Origin: Planctomycetota bacterium
Lineage (GTDB): Bacteria > Planctomycetota > UBA1135 > GCA-002686595
NCBI GenBank assembly: GCA_016220085.1
Contig: JACRIN010000072.1
Location: forward strand, 38,905 to 102,904
Reading direction: 5' to 3'
DNA: 64,000 nt
Below, piece after piece: positions 27,751-36,655 of this stretch. The notes under the pieces were generated by a model. It saw nothing but the letters and a program-made list of their open reading frames with translations, ran no database searches and had not been told where the DNA came from. A program made the translations under genes and the position numbers. Each line of letters opens with the position of its first letter. The stretch's first letter is position 1.

Positions 27751-27870
27751 GTCTCTCGTCGTCTCTCGTCGTCTCTCGTCGTCTCTCGTCGTCTCTCGTC
27801 GCCTCTCGTCGCCTCTCGTCGCCTCTCGTCGCCTCTCGTCGCCTTTCGCCGCCGTTCGCCGCCGTTCGCC
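27751..27870. repeat. 10-base tandem repeat, 12 units, between convergent genes
   Basis: Five copies of gtctctcgtc (27751-27800), four of gcctctcgtc (27801-27840), then gcctttcgcc and two gccgttcgcc. The pyrimidine-rich strand is plus. The array fills most of the 212-base spacer between the stop codons of the PD40 protein and the archaemetzincin. Units change stepwise along the array, as expected from slippage. Confidence 0.97.
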
Positions 27871-27915
27871 GCCTTCTCGTCAGCGACCGCGTCGCCGCGC
27901 GCCGCCGCCACTCCG

Positions 27916-28461
27916 CTAACGCGCCGCGCCGACGTGCGCTTCGATCGTCGCGACGCACGCGTCGCAGAACTCGCGCGTCTTGCCGTCGACTTGCTCGACG
28001 TAGCTCGATGCGCGCATCACGCAGCTCGGGTCGGCGCAATGCAACAGACCGTGCACGTGACCGAGCTCGTGCGCAGCTTCCTTGTAGAGGCGCTCGTGGA
28101 GCAGCGCGGGGTCCGGCGCGAGACCGTACGCCTCCGTGCGCAAGCGGTGCAGCGAAACCACCGCCGCGCGGCCGTCGAGCTGGGCCTCGCCGTAGACGAA
28201 CGTCAACACCGGAACGAACAGGTCGACGCCGGTCACGCCCAGCACGAGCGCGTCGCTCGCGTCGGGATCGGCGAGCAACGCCGCGAGCAGCTCCGTCGAG
28301 TCGTATTGGCCGCGCTCGGAGTCGTACGCGTCCTCCGGGTCGAACCACGGCAGGCGCACGCGCACCTCGCAGCGGAACTCGCGAGCCAGCTCGTCGCCGA
28401 GACGCTCGATCAGCCCGTCGTTCGACGGCACATAGAACGGCACGAGCTCGAGCGGGCGCAT
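27916..28461 (-). CDS. amzA: Archaemetzincin family metallopeptidase
   Basis: 181 residues, full length for the family. The zinc site HELGHVHGLLHC (HExxHxxGxxH followed by Cys) is near residue 132. The second metal motif is present: Cys after the last His, Cys five residues later (ADPSC), and a C-terminal CDAC pair. The upstream LGVTGVDLFVPVLTFVYGEAQ is the conserved archaemetzincin substrate-edge region. It is a soluble zinc-dependent aminopeptidase-like enzyme whose natural substrates are not established. It starts 7 bases after the sigma54 response regulator stop, so it is the last gene of that regulatory operon. Confidence 0.93.
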   Translation of the reverse strand: MRPLELVPFYVPSNDGLIERLGDELAREFRCEVRVRLPWFDPEDAYDSERGQYDSTELLAALLADPDASDALVLGVTGVDLFVPVLTFVYGEAQLDGRAAVVSLHRLRTEAYGLAPDPALLHERLYKEAAHELGHVHGLLHCADPSCVMRASSYVEQVDGKTREFCDACVATIEAHVGAAR

Positions 28462-28468
28462 GGTTCCG

Positions 28469-29839
<1,371 letters not shown>

Positions 29840-29840
29840 G

Positions 29841-31553
29841 TCACGGACTCCTGGTTTGCCCGACGTCGACCGTTTCCGGGTCGGACTGGGGGCCGTTCGG
29901 TGGAGAGGTCGGAGCGCTCGGCGCACTCTGCGCGCTCGCGCTCGGGTTCGCCGCGGGTTTGCGCGGCAGTTGGATCTGGAGGGTGGTGCCCTTGCCGGGC
30001 TCGCTCTCGACGTCGATCGAGCCGCCGTGGCGCTGCACGATGCCGTACACGACCGCGAGGCCGAGCCCGGCGCCTTCCGCGCGGTCCTTCGACGTGAAGA
30101 ACGGCTCGAAGATGCGCGGCAAGACGTCGGGCTGGATGCCGCAGCCGGTGTCGCGGATCGAGATCGCGAGCCCGTCACCGCGCGGCTCGACTCCGATCGA
30201 GAGCTTGCCGCCCTGCGGCATCGCCTCGACCGCGTTGACGAACAGCGCGACCAGCGCTTGCTGGATCTGATCGGCGTTGCACCACAGTCGGTCGTCGCAC
30301 GCGACCTGCGGAGACTCGATCTGGATCTGCGACATCTGGAGCGAGTGCCGCACGAGCAGCAACGCGCGCTCGAGGATCGGCGCGAGCCGCTGCTCGGAGA
30401 GCGCGCCGCCCGATTGACGCGCGAACGAGAGCAGGTTCTTGACGATCCCGCCGGAGCGCGAGGCTTCCTTCTGGATCAGGCCGAGATAGCGCGTGAGCTC
30501 GGCGCGCTCGGCTTCGGGCAGCTCGGACTCGCGCAGACTGCGCTCGACGAGCTTCGCGTAGCTCTGGATGCCGGCGAGCGGATTGTTGAGCTCGTGCGCG
30601 ACCGTCGCCGAGAGGCGACCGAGCGACGCCATCTTGTCCATGTGCGCGATCTGGCGCTGGGTGCGGCCGAGCTCGGCGGTCTTCTCCTGGAGATTCGACT
30701 CCAATCGATGGTTCCAGTCGCGCAGCTCGGCCCGCGCGCGCTTCAGGTCGCGGGTCATGTCGTTGAACGAGTCGGCGAGCGTCGCCATCTCGCTGTGCGT
30801 CGGCACGCGGATGACGGTGTCGAGGTCGCCGGCGGCGACGCGGCTGGTGCCGCGGATCAGCGCGTGGACCGGTCGACGCACCACGCGCAACACGAAGATC
30901 GCCGAGAAAAGGCCCGCGATCGCCGCGAGCGCCACCGCGGCGATCCACGCGTTGTGGCGCAGGCTCGCGAGCCGCGCATCGGGCTCCGCGAGCGACATCG
31001 TGACGTCGAGCACGCCGAGCACGCTCTGCCACGCCGGGTGCGCGTGGCACGCCGCGGTCGCGCAATCGGGCGCGTTGACGATCGGCGTGATCAGCCCGAT
31101 CACGCGCTCGCCGTCGTCTCGCGCGAAGGTGCGCGCTCGCTCGCCGACCGGCACCGACTGCAGCGGAGTCGGTCCGGTGTGGCAACCGATGCAAGCCTCG
31201 GCGCGCAGGTCGACCTGTCGGCCGATCTCCTCGCCCGCCGCGGAGAAGATGATCACGCCCGCCTTGTCGTAGATGCGGACGTTTTCGACCGCGCGCGACG
31301 CCGCGATCGCGCCGATCGTGTGGTGGACGTCGTCCTTGCGGTTCTGCAGCATCCCGTAGCGCGTCGAGCTCAGGATCACGTCGCTGAGCTGCTGCGCGTT
31401 GTCGTGGACGCTTCGCTCCCACTGCGCGCTGGTCGAGCGCAGATTGAACATCGCGTACGCACCGAACGTCAGCGCGATCGTCGCCGACAAGAGCAAGAAG
31501 AGCCTCGCCGACAGCGACCGTGTCCACTGGTGCCAACGCCACCAATTCTCCAT
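29841..31553 (-). CDS. Sensor histidine kinase with two c-type heme motifs in the periplasmic domain
   Basis: 570 residues from the ATG at 31553, which has a GGGGG-containing ribosome site; 38 upstream residues in frame are not protein-like. A transmembrane segment (residues ~13-36), a periplasmic sensor (37-202), a second transmembrane segment (203-222), HAMP (~223-276), coiled coil, then HisKA with phospho-His320 in VAHELNNPLAG and HATPase (DTGCGI, GAGLGLAVVYGIV). The sensor contains CIGCH (121-125) and CATAACH (164-170, a CX4CH variant), so two covalent hemes are likely and the signal may be redox state or a gas. The C-terminal ~35 residues are Pro/Ser-rich. It lies between the electron-transfer operon and its response regulator. 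Confidence 0.95.
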   Translation of the reverse strand: MENWWRWHQWTRSLSARLFLLLSATIALTFGAYAMFNLRSTSAQWERSVHDNAQQLSDVILSSTRYGMLQNRKDDVHHTIGAIAASRAVENVRIYDKAGVIIFSAAGEEIGRQVDLRAEACIGCHTGPTPLQSVPVGERARTFARDDGERVIGLITPIVNAPDCATAACHAHPAWQSVLGVLDVTMSLAEPDARLASLRHNAWIAAVALAAIAGLFSAIFVLRVVRRPVHALIRGTSRVAAGDLDTVIRVPTHSEMATLADSFNDMTRDLKRARAELRDWNHRLESNLQEKTAELGRTQRQIAHMDKMASLGRLSATVAHELNNPLAGIQSYAKLVERSLRESELPEAERAELTRYLGLIQKEASRSGGIVKNLLSFARQSGGALSEQRLAPILERALLLVRHSLQMSQIQIESPQVACDDRLWCNADQIQQALVALFVNAVEAMPQGGKLSIGVEPRGDGLAISIRDTGCGIQPDVLPRIFEPFFTSKDRAEGAGLGLAVVYGIVQRHGGSIDVESEPGKGTTLQIQLPRKPAANPSASAQSAPSAPTSPPNGPQSDPETVDVGQTRSP

Positions 31554-31688
31554 GGATCGCCCCCCTTCGGGGTCGCGCCGATCAGATCGGCCGTACCTGG
31601 ATGCCGCCGACCGGCCCGATGTGCGCACCACCGTACCGCGTTGGTCGAGCGGACGGCCCGGCTCCAAGTGCGCAGCATCCTCGGACTT
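31554..31688. other. Spacer between electron-transfer module and two-component system
   Basis: 135 bases on the minus-strand path from the last GcvH-like gene to the kinase gene. It should carry the kinase promoter; no clear -35/-10 pair or terminator was recognised. Confidence 0.4.
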
Positions 31689-32504
31689 TCAGCCCAGCAG
31701 CCGCCGCAGCACGCGCTGGAAGCGTCGGGCGCCGAGCACGCGCCGCAGGTCGGCGAGCGGCGCGCCGCCGTCGCACGCGGTCGGCCCGACGCACGCGGTG
31801 GCGCCGACGCGCGCGTCGTGCGCTCGGCGCGACGCGAGCCGCCGCAACGCGCGCAGATCGCGAGCCGCGGCGAGGCGCGCGAAGCGTGCGTCGTAGCACG
31901 CGTCGCGCGCTCCAGGCTCGCGCGCGAGCTCGACCAACCAACCCGCGCCATACGGCTCGGCGAGCGCGAGCCCGGGCTCGGCGCGCACGCGCGGATTCGC
32001 GGCGAGCACCACGCCATCGACCGGCGCGGCGAGCGGGATCGGCTCGCGCTCGTCGATCAGCCAACCGAGCGGCTCGCCCGCGCGCACGCGCGTGCCGGCC
32101 GCGGGCAGCACCAGCGCGTGAACGCGCTCGACCAGCCGCGCGGCGAACGCGTCGAGCCCGAGCCGCACGCGCGTCGCATCGAGCGCGAGCACCCACGCGT
32201 GGCCCGCGGTGTACGCGCGATCGTCGGGGAACGCGAGTCGACCGCGGGGCGCGCGCGCCGGTTCCGAGTGCGCGGCGCCGAGCGCGAGGTCGAGCGGACA
32301 ACGCTCGCACTCGAACGCGCGGTCGCAGAGCTTGAAGGCGAGGACCCCCGCGCTCATCCACACGCACGGCTCGGCGCCGCGCGCCGCGACTTCGTCGTGG
32401 GAGACGACCGCCCGGGTCGGAAGGTCCTGCGAGGCGCGGCTTGCGCCGGCTGCAGCACCCAACGGCACGGACGGGCGGGGTTTCGACTCACCGGAAGGAA
32501 TCAT
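31689..32504 (-). CDS. GcvH-like protein with N-terminal four-cysteine motif
   Basis: 271 residues from an ATG overlapping the previous stop (ATGA). Residues ~45-75 carry Cys47, Cys60, Cys66 and Cys69 (LAFKLCDRAFECERCPLDLAL), a possible metal or Fe-S site. Residues ~88-200 follow the glycine-cleavage H-protein barrel: YTAGHAWVLAL, VRLGLDAFAARLVERV, AGEPLGWLI, APVDGVVLAANPRV and EPYGAGWLVEL. The lipoyl-lysine motif ESVKA is not present (EREPIPLAAP at that place), so it cannot carry lipoate in the usual way. No glycine-cleavage P or T genes are nearby. It is one of three such proteins in this operon and probably serves the membrane redox complex rather than glycine cleavage. Confidence 0.8.
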   Translation of the reverse strand: MIPSGESKPRPSVPLGAAAGASRASQDLPTRAVVSHDEVAARGAEPCVWMSAGVLAFKLCDRAFECERCPLDLALGAAHSEPARAPRGRLAFPDDRAYTAGHAWVLALDATRVRLGLDAFAARLVERVHALVLPAAGTRVRAGEPLGWLIDEREPIPLAAPVDGVVLAANPRVRAEPGLALAEPYGAGWLVELAREPGARDACYDARFARLAAARDLRALRRLASRRAHDARVGATACVGPTACDGGAPLADLRRVLGARRFQRVLRRLLG

Positions 32505-33193
32505 CGGATCAGGAAGTCTCGCGCGAACTCGTCCCAGCGCTCGCCCGCGAGCACGCGAGCCAGGCCGGAGACCGGAACACCGCCGTCTTGCAGCAGGAGG
32601 CCGAGGCTCGGCGACATCTGCTTGCGCAACCGCTCCTCCATCGAGTCCGCCCACGCGGCGGCGCTCTCGTCGGCGAGCAGGTGCTGCGCGTCGGCGTCGA
32701 AATGCGCCGGACGCACGCGGTAGAGCCAACCGGCTCCGTACGGATCCCGGTTGACGCGTCCGGGATCGGCGAAGAGCGCCTCGTTGCGCTCGACGACCTC
32801 GCCTTCGATCGGCGAGACGAACTCGAGCGCCTTGTCGCCGATCGCGAAGCGCGACGCGGCGCCGCCTTGGTGGAGGTGCTCGCCGACGCGCGGGAGCTCG
32901 ATCGCGCCCGGCGCGCCGACCAGCTTCTGCGCGAAGTCGTCGACGCCGACGGTGACCAGCCCGTCCTCGCGAGGTTGCGCCCACGCGTGGCCGGGGTGGT
33001 ACACGCGCTCGAGCGCGAGTTGGAACCAACCGCTCTTGGTCGACGCGTGCGGACCGGCGGGCAGCGGGGTCACCGCGTTCGGCACGCGCCGGTTGAGCAC
33101 GCGCCAGAAGACCAGCAGCGCCGCGAGGAAACCGAGGATCAGGACGTATTCCAGACTCTTGGTGGCGAAGAGGTCGAAGGGTAGATCTTGCAC
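32501..33193 (-). CDS. Membrane-anchored GcvH-like protein
   Basis: 230 residues. An N-terminal transmembrane segment (YVLILGFLAALLVFW) anchors an H-protein-like barrel: YHPGHAWAQ, LVTVGVDDFAQKLVG, LEFVSPIEGEVVERN, DPYGAGWLYRVRP. A Lys occurs in DKALEF, one residue away from the canonical lipoyl position, and the ESVKA context is missing. It starts 1 base past the NrfD stop region and overlaps the next gene. The C-terminus (SPSLGLLLQDGGVPVSGLARVL...EFARDFL) is a helical tail also visible at the ends of the other two GcvH-like proteins, which are therefore paralogous over their full length. Confidence 0.82.
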   Translation of the reverse strand: MQDLPFDLFATKSLEYVLILGFLAALLVFWRVLNRRVPNAVTPLPAGPHASTKSGWFQLALERVYHPGHAWAQPREDGLVTVGVDDFAQKLVGAPGAIELPRVGEHLHQGGAASRFAIGDKALEFVSPIEGEVVERNEALFADPGRVNRDPYGAGWLYRVRPAHFDADAQHLLADESAAAWADSMEERLRKQMSPSLGLLLQDGGVPVSGLARVLAGERWDEFARDFLIR

Positions 33194-33194
33194 G

Positions 33195-34502
33195 TTAGGC
33201 CTCCTTGCTCGCGACGGAGCATTCGTTGGACTGCACGGCGGCGGGACGCGCGTGCGGAATCACTTCCTTCGACGCTTCCTCGGCTGCGTGGGTCCAGGCC
33301 GGCGCTTCACCGAGCACCGGCAAGCGGTTGACGATCCAGCGGAAGACCCAGACCTCGGCGAGGATCACCGAGAGGGCCACGACCAGCTCCATCCAGGTCG
33401 GCACGTAGCGGACCGGCGCGCCGATCTTGTAGGCGATCAGCGAGACGTTGAGCCGGTTGAGGACGATGCCGAGCATCGCACCCACCGCGGCCCAGCGCGC
33501 GAGGCTGGTGTTGCGTCGGCGGTAGGCCAAGGTGAAGAGGACGCAGGGCACCGCGACGAAACCCACGATCTCGACGCCGTACCAGGCGCCCCAGAAGCCC
33601 GAGAGGTGCTTCCAGTCCTGGCCGTGCACGAAGATCAGAGTCTGCAGGAAGAGGTAGACGAACATCGCGCCGGCGCAGATCCGCGAGAGCGAAAGAACGA
33701 TGCGCTCGTGCGAGAAGTGGTAGCTCGGGCTGACGCGGGTCTTGAAGACGCTCTTGCTGAGAGTGCCCTCGAAGATGACCATCGCGAGGCCGGCGAAGAC
33801 GCTCGAAACGAGGAACTGGATCGGGATGAACTCCGAGTACCAGAGCGGGTGGATCTTGTCCTTCGCCATCAGGAACAGCGCGCCGAGACCGGACTGGTGC
33901 AGGATCGACAGCGAGATCCCGAACACCACCGCGCCGAGGGTCATCGCGTGCAGCACGCGATGGATGCGCTTCCAACCGAGCCACTCCGCGATCGCGGGCG
34001 AGAACTCGACGAACTGCGCGATCATGTAGAGCATGAAGTGCCAGGCGACGAGGAACAGCACCGAGCTGAACCCGAAGGAGTTCCCGATCACCGGGTTGAT
34101 CACGTTCCAGGGTCGGCCGAGCTCGAGCAGCAGCGCGCCCGCGTAGAACACGTAGGCGAGGAAGCCGTTGAGGATGGTCACCCTGACGATCGGCCGGTAC
34201 TGCTCCTGGTGGAGCACGTAGACCAGGAACACCAGCACGTACGCGCCGCCCGCGAAGGCGACGCCGGTCACCACGTTGAAGCCCTTCCAGATCCCCCACG
34301 GATAGTCCTGGTTCAGGTTGGTCACCGCGCCGAGACCGTAGAAGAAGCGGAAGGCGAGGATGATCGCGCCGGTGAGGATGATCGCGCCGCTGATCAAGTT
34401 GAACGGAGTCCAGATCTTGCCGCGGGGTCGGAGCTCGGCGCGCAGGAACTGCAGGGTCCGCTTCGCCTCGGCTTTCCAGGAGATCGAGCTAGTGGCTTCC
34501 AT
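33195..34502 (-). CDS. NrfD/HybB-type quinone-interacting integral membrane subunit
   Basis: 435 residues with about ten transmembrane helices. It matches the HybB/NrfD (PsrC) family: YPWGIWKGFNVVTGVAFAGGAY near residue 67, LELGRPWNVINPVIGNSFGFSS, MLYMIAQFVEFSP, and SILHQSGLGALFLMAKDKIHPLWYSEFIPI. In this family the protein exchanges electrons with the menaquinone/ubiquinone pool for a periplasmic ferredoxin-like partner. The ATG at 34502 has a GGAGG site and overlaps the ferredoxin gene end by 14 bases, so the two subunits are coupled. The closest relatives by motif are HybB-like, but no hydrogenase large or small subunit is present. Confidence 0.93.
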   Translation of the reverse strand: MEATSSISWKAEAKRTLQFLRAELRPRGKIWTPFNLISGAIILTGAIILAFRFFYGLGAVTNLNQDYPWGIWKGFNVVTGVAFAGGAYVLVFLVYVLHQEQYRPIVRVTILNGFLAYVFYAGALLLELGRPWNVINPVIGNSFGFSSVLFLVAWHFMLYMIAQFVEFSPAIAEWLGWKRIHRVLHAMTLGAVVFGISLSILHQSGLGALFLMAKDKIHPLWYSEFIPIQFLVSSVFAGLAMVIFEGTLSKSVFKTRVSPSYHFSHERIVLSLSRICAGAMFVYLFLQTLIFVHGQDWKHLSGFWGAWYGVEIVGFVAVPCVLFTLAYRRRNTSLARWAAVGAMLGIVLNRLNVSLIAYKIGAPVRYVPTWMELVVALSVILAEVWVFRWIVNRLPVLGEAPAWTHAAEEASKEVIPHARPAAVQSNECSVASKEA

Positions 34503-35427
34503 GTTCGCCTCCTTCCGGCGCGAACGCCGGGCGAGTCGCGTTGCTGATCGCGAGCAGCAGCGGCGGCACCAAGGTCAAGACCACCGGCACGCCGTAGAGG
34601 AACTCCTTGGTCAGGCTCGGGTAGGTCACGCGCTCGAGATCCTGCGCGAAGCCGAGCTTGTCGAACTCGGTCGCCGCGAGGTAGAGCCACGAGGTCCCGC
34701 CCGCTTCACGTTCACCGTAGATGTGGTGGACGTAGACCTCGGGCGATTCGGCGATGCGCTTGTGAGCTTCCTCGACGAGCAGGCTGCGCCGACCGAAGGT
34801 CAGCGCGGACGCTCCGCAACTCTCGACGCAAACCGGTTGCTTGCCTTCGGCGACGCGATCCGCGCACAGGTCGCACTTCATGATCCGCGGAGTCGCCGAG
34901 TCGAACTCGGCCTTCGGCATGTCGAACGGACAAGAGACCATGCAGTAGCGGCAGCCCATGCACTTCGAGGCGCGCCACACCACCGGACCGTCGGGGCTCT
35001 TGTAGAGCGCCTTGGTCAGGCACGCGGACGCGCACGCCGGTTGGAGACAGTGCATGCATTGCCGCTTGACGAAGACGACACCCATGTCGACCCGCGGGTC
35101 GGTGCTCTCGTGGTGTTGGATGATCGAGAGCTGCTGGTCGGAAGTGGTGGTGCGATAGCCGCCTTCGGGCACGGCCAAGCCGTGCGCCTTGGCGCACTCC
35201 TTCTCGCAGGTGCGGCAGCCGACACATTGAGTGGTGTCGACCAGCACGCCGAAGGGGTCGTCGAGCTGCTCGGCGGCGGGTGTTTCGCCCGCCAGAGCCA
35301 CGCCCGCGCCGACCACTCCGAGGGTGCGGAAGAAACCGCGACGATCGACGCCGTGGGACTCGGCCGCCGGTTTCACGGGGCCGCTCGCGGAGGCGCTCGC
35401 GCGAGAGCTCGAATCGTCGAACAGCAT
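34489..35427 (-). CDS. TAT-exported 4Fe-4S ferredoxin-like subunit (HybA-like)
   Basis: 312 residues. A twin-arginine signal (DRRGFFRTLGVVGAGVALAG, residues ~28-47) sends the protein to the periplasm. Sixteen Cys in four groups support four [4Fe-4S] clusters: CVGCRTCEKEC, CMHCLQPACASAC, CMGCRYCMVSC and CDLC...CVESC. A C-terminal hydrophobic helix (YGVPVVLTLVPPLLLAI) anchors it to the membrane next to the NrfD subunit. The layout is that of HybA. A GGGAGG site lies 5 bases before the ATG. It would relay electrons between the NrfD quinone site and an unknown periplasmic partner; no catalytic subunit or cytochrome c is encoded in the operon. Confidence 0.94.
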   Translation of the reverse strand: MLFDDSSSRASASASGPVKPAAESHGVDRRGFFRTLGVVGAGVALAGETPAAEQLDDPFGVLVDTTQCVGCRTCEKECAKAHGLAVPEGGYRTTTSDQQLSIIQHHESTDPRVDMGVVFVKRQCMHCLQPACASACLTKALYKSPDGPVVWRASKCMGCRYCMVSCPFDMPKAEFDSATPRIMKCDLCADRVAEGKQPVCVESCGASALTFGRRSLLVEEAHKRIAESPEVYVHHIYGEREAGGTSWLYLAATEFDKLGFAQDLERVTYPSLTKEFLYGVPVVLTLVPPLLLAISNATRPAFAPEGGEHGSH

Positions 35428-35428
35428 G

Positions 35429-36127
35429 TCAGCCTCCCTGCACCGAATCGGATGCGACCGACACCGGAGCGCGCGGAGCGAAGAGCTTCCGACGCAGCTC
35501 GTTCCATTCCTCGTCGTCCAGGCGTTCGCCGAACGCGGGGACCCACTCGCCGCCGTCGAACGCGACGCTCGCCGGAATCGGCGAGAGGCGCGCGCTCACC
35601 GCGGCTCGGGCTTCGTCGAACCAGCGCTGCGCGCTCGCGGGCGCCGCGAGCGCGGTCGCCGCTTGCTCCGAGTGGCTTGGTCGCACGCGCAGGATCCAGC
35701 CCTTGTCGTAGGGCCGGCGCTGCACGAGCGAAGGATCACGGACGAGTTCGTCGTTGACCGCGAGCACCTTGCCGCCGATCGGCATCGGCAGGCGCAGGCG
35801 GCGGCCGTTCTTGGCGACCAGGGTGCAAGCGCGTTGGTCGGCGTCGAGCTTCGCACCTTCGGCCGGCGCTTCGATCGAGCCGAGCTCGCCGATGAAGTTC
35901 GCGGCGAGCGCGCTGACGCCGATCGAGGCGAGGCGTTCGTCGTGCTTCTGGACCCAGGTGTGGCCGGGGTGGAATTCGAGGTCCGCCGCGGGCTCCGACG
36001 ATGGAGTCGCTTCGACGAACCTCACCGCAGTGCGCGCGCGAGCGGCGGCACGTTGGCGTTGACGAGTGAGATAGAGATGCGCCGCCAGCACAGCGGCGAC
36101 CATGCAGAAAACGAGCAGTGCGGTCAT
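35429..36127 (-). CDS. Membrane-anchored GcvH-like protein, first gene of the redox operon
   Basis: 232 residues. One N-terminal transmembrane segment (LLVFCMVAAVLAAHLYL), then an H-protein-like barrel: FHPGHTWVQKHDERLASIGVSALAANFIGELGSIEAP, RRLRLPMPIGGKVLAVNDELV, RRPYDKGWILRVRPS. There is no lysine at the lipoyl position. The C-terminal tail (SPIPASVAFDGGEWVPAFGERLDDEEWNELRRKLF) matches the tails of the other two GcvH-like proteins. The ribosome site AAGGAGGT, 5 bases before the ATG, is the strongest in the window, which marks this as a highly translated operon start. Confidence 0.82.
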   Translation of the reverse strand: MTALLVFCMVAAVLAAHLYLTRQRQRAAARARTAVRFVEATPSSEPAADLEFHPGHTWVQKHDERLASIGVSALAANFIGELGSIEAPAEGAKLDADQRACTLVAKNGRRLRLPMPIGGKVLAVNDELVRDPSLVQRRPYDKGWILRVRPSHSEQAATALAAPASAQRWFDEARAAVSARLSPIPASVAFDGGEWVPAFGERLDDEEWNELRRKLFAPRAPVSVASDSVQGG

Positions 36128-36655
36128 GATTCACCTCCTTGGATCTGCGTCCAAGTGCGCGTCGAAACCGCTCGCTCAGGGTCAATCCGCGTGCCTTCTC
36201 GCCGTTCAGGAACTCGACACTCCGCGCTCGCTCGCAAGTGTCGATTTCCACCACGGATGCGGCCGTGCCGATTCGTGTCGTGCGCAATTCACGACGCAGG
36301 CGCGGCCCGGCGAAGCGTTGCATTCCTCGACGGTCCGCGCGGATCCGGCCGCGGACTCGCGCGCAAGGGCTTGCGGCTCAAGGAGTTGGCGGCGCCGATG
36401 AGTTCCTCTACGCCACCGTTGAGCTTCTCCACGTTTCACGGCGGGCCGACGTGCGCCGCGAGGCCGCGCCGGGCCGATGTCGTGAACCAGGTCGCTCTCC
36501 GCGCGGGTCCACGGCACGAGCGAGCGACGACGAGCGGCGCCCCAAACGCCCGACGCTCGGCGTTCGCGAGCCGGCGAGCCACCGCGCGCCCCGGGCCGCT
36601 CGCGCGCCGTACGACGCTCGCGTTCCGTGCGACGCTCGCGTTCCGTCGCGAGCGC
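36128..36655. other. 528-base intergenic region upstream of the redox operon
   Basis: Between the first GcvH-like gene and the stop of hldE, both on the minus strand. Open frames here are short and Arg/Ser-rich, so I see no gene. The part next to 36127 must hold the redox operon promoter. I looked for a sigma54 site, given the neighbouring sigma54 regulator; the nearest matches (CGGCACG, or TGGAAATCGACACTTGC) do not have the GG-N10-GC spacing. Near 36612-36646 there is an 18-base-period direct repeat. Confidence 0.6.
36612..36646. repeat. 18-base-period direct repeat, two copies
   Basis: The 17-base unit cgacgctcgcgttccgt occurs at 36612-36628 and 36630-36646, ten bases past the hldE stop. 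Confidence 0.9.

Noticed and set aside
27751..27870. CRISPR array
   Set aside because: Units are 10 bases with no spacers and gradual variants; this is a simple tandem repeat.
33195..35427. Membrane-bound [NiFe] hydrogenase (HybAB)
   Set aside because: No hydrogenase large or small subunit or maturation genes are present, so hyb gene names were not applied.
31689..36127. Glycine cleavage system H protein genes
   Set aside because: The lipoyl-lysine context ESVKA is absent in all three and no gcvP/gcvT/lpd genes are present; context points to the redox complex.
36128..36330. Sigma54 promoter before the redox operon
   Set aside because: The best matches have GG-N12-GC, or the -12 element does not match, instead of GG-N10-GC, so the call is not supported even though a sigma54 regulator is adjacent.
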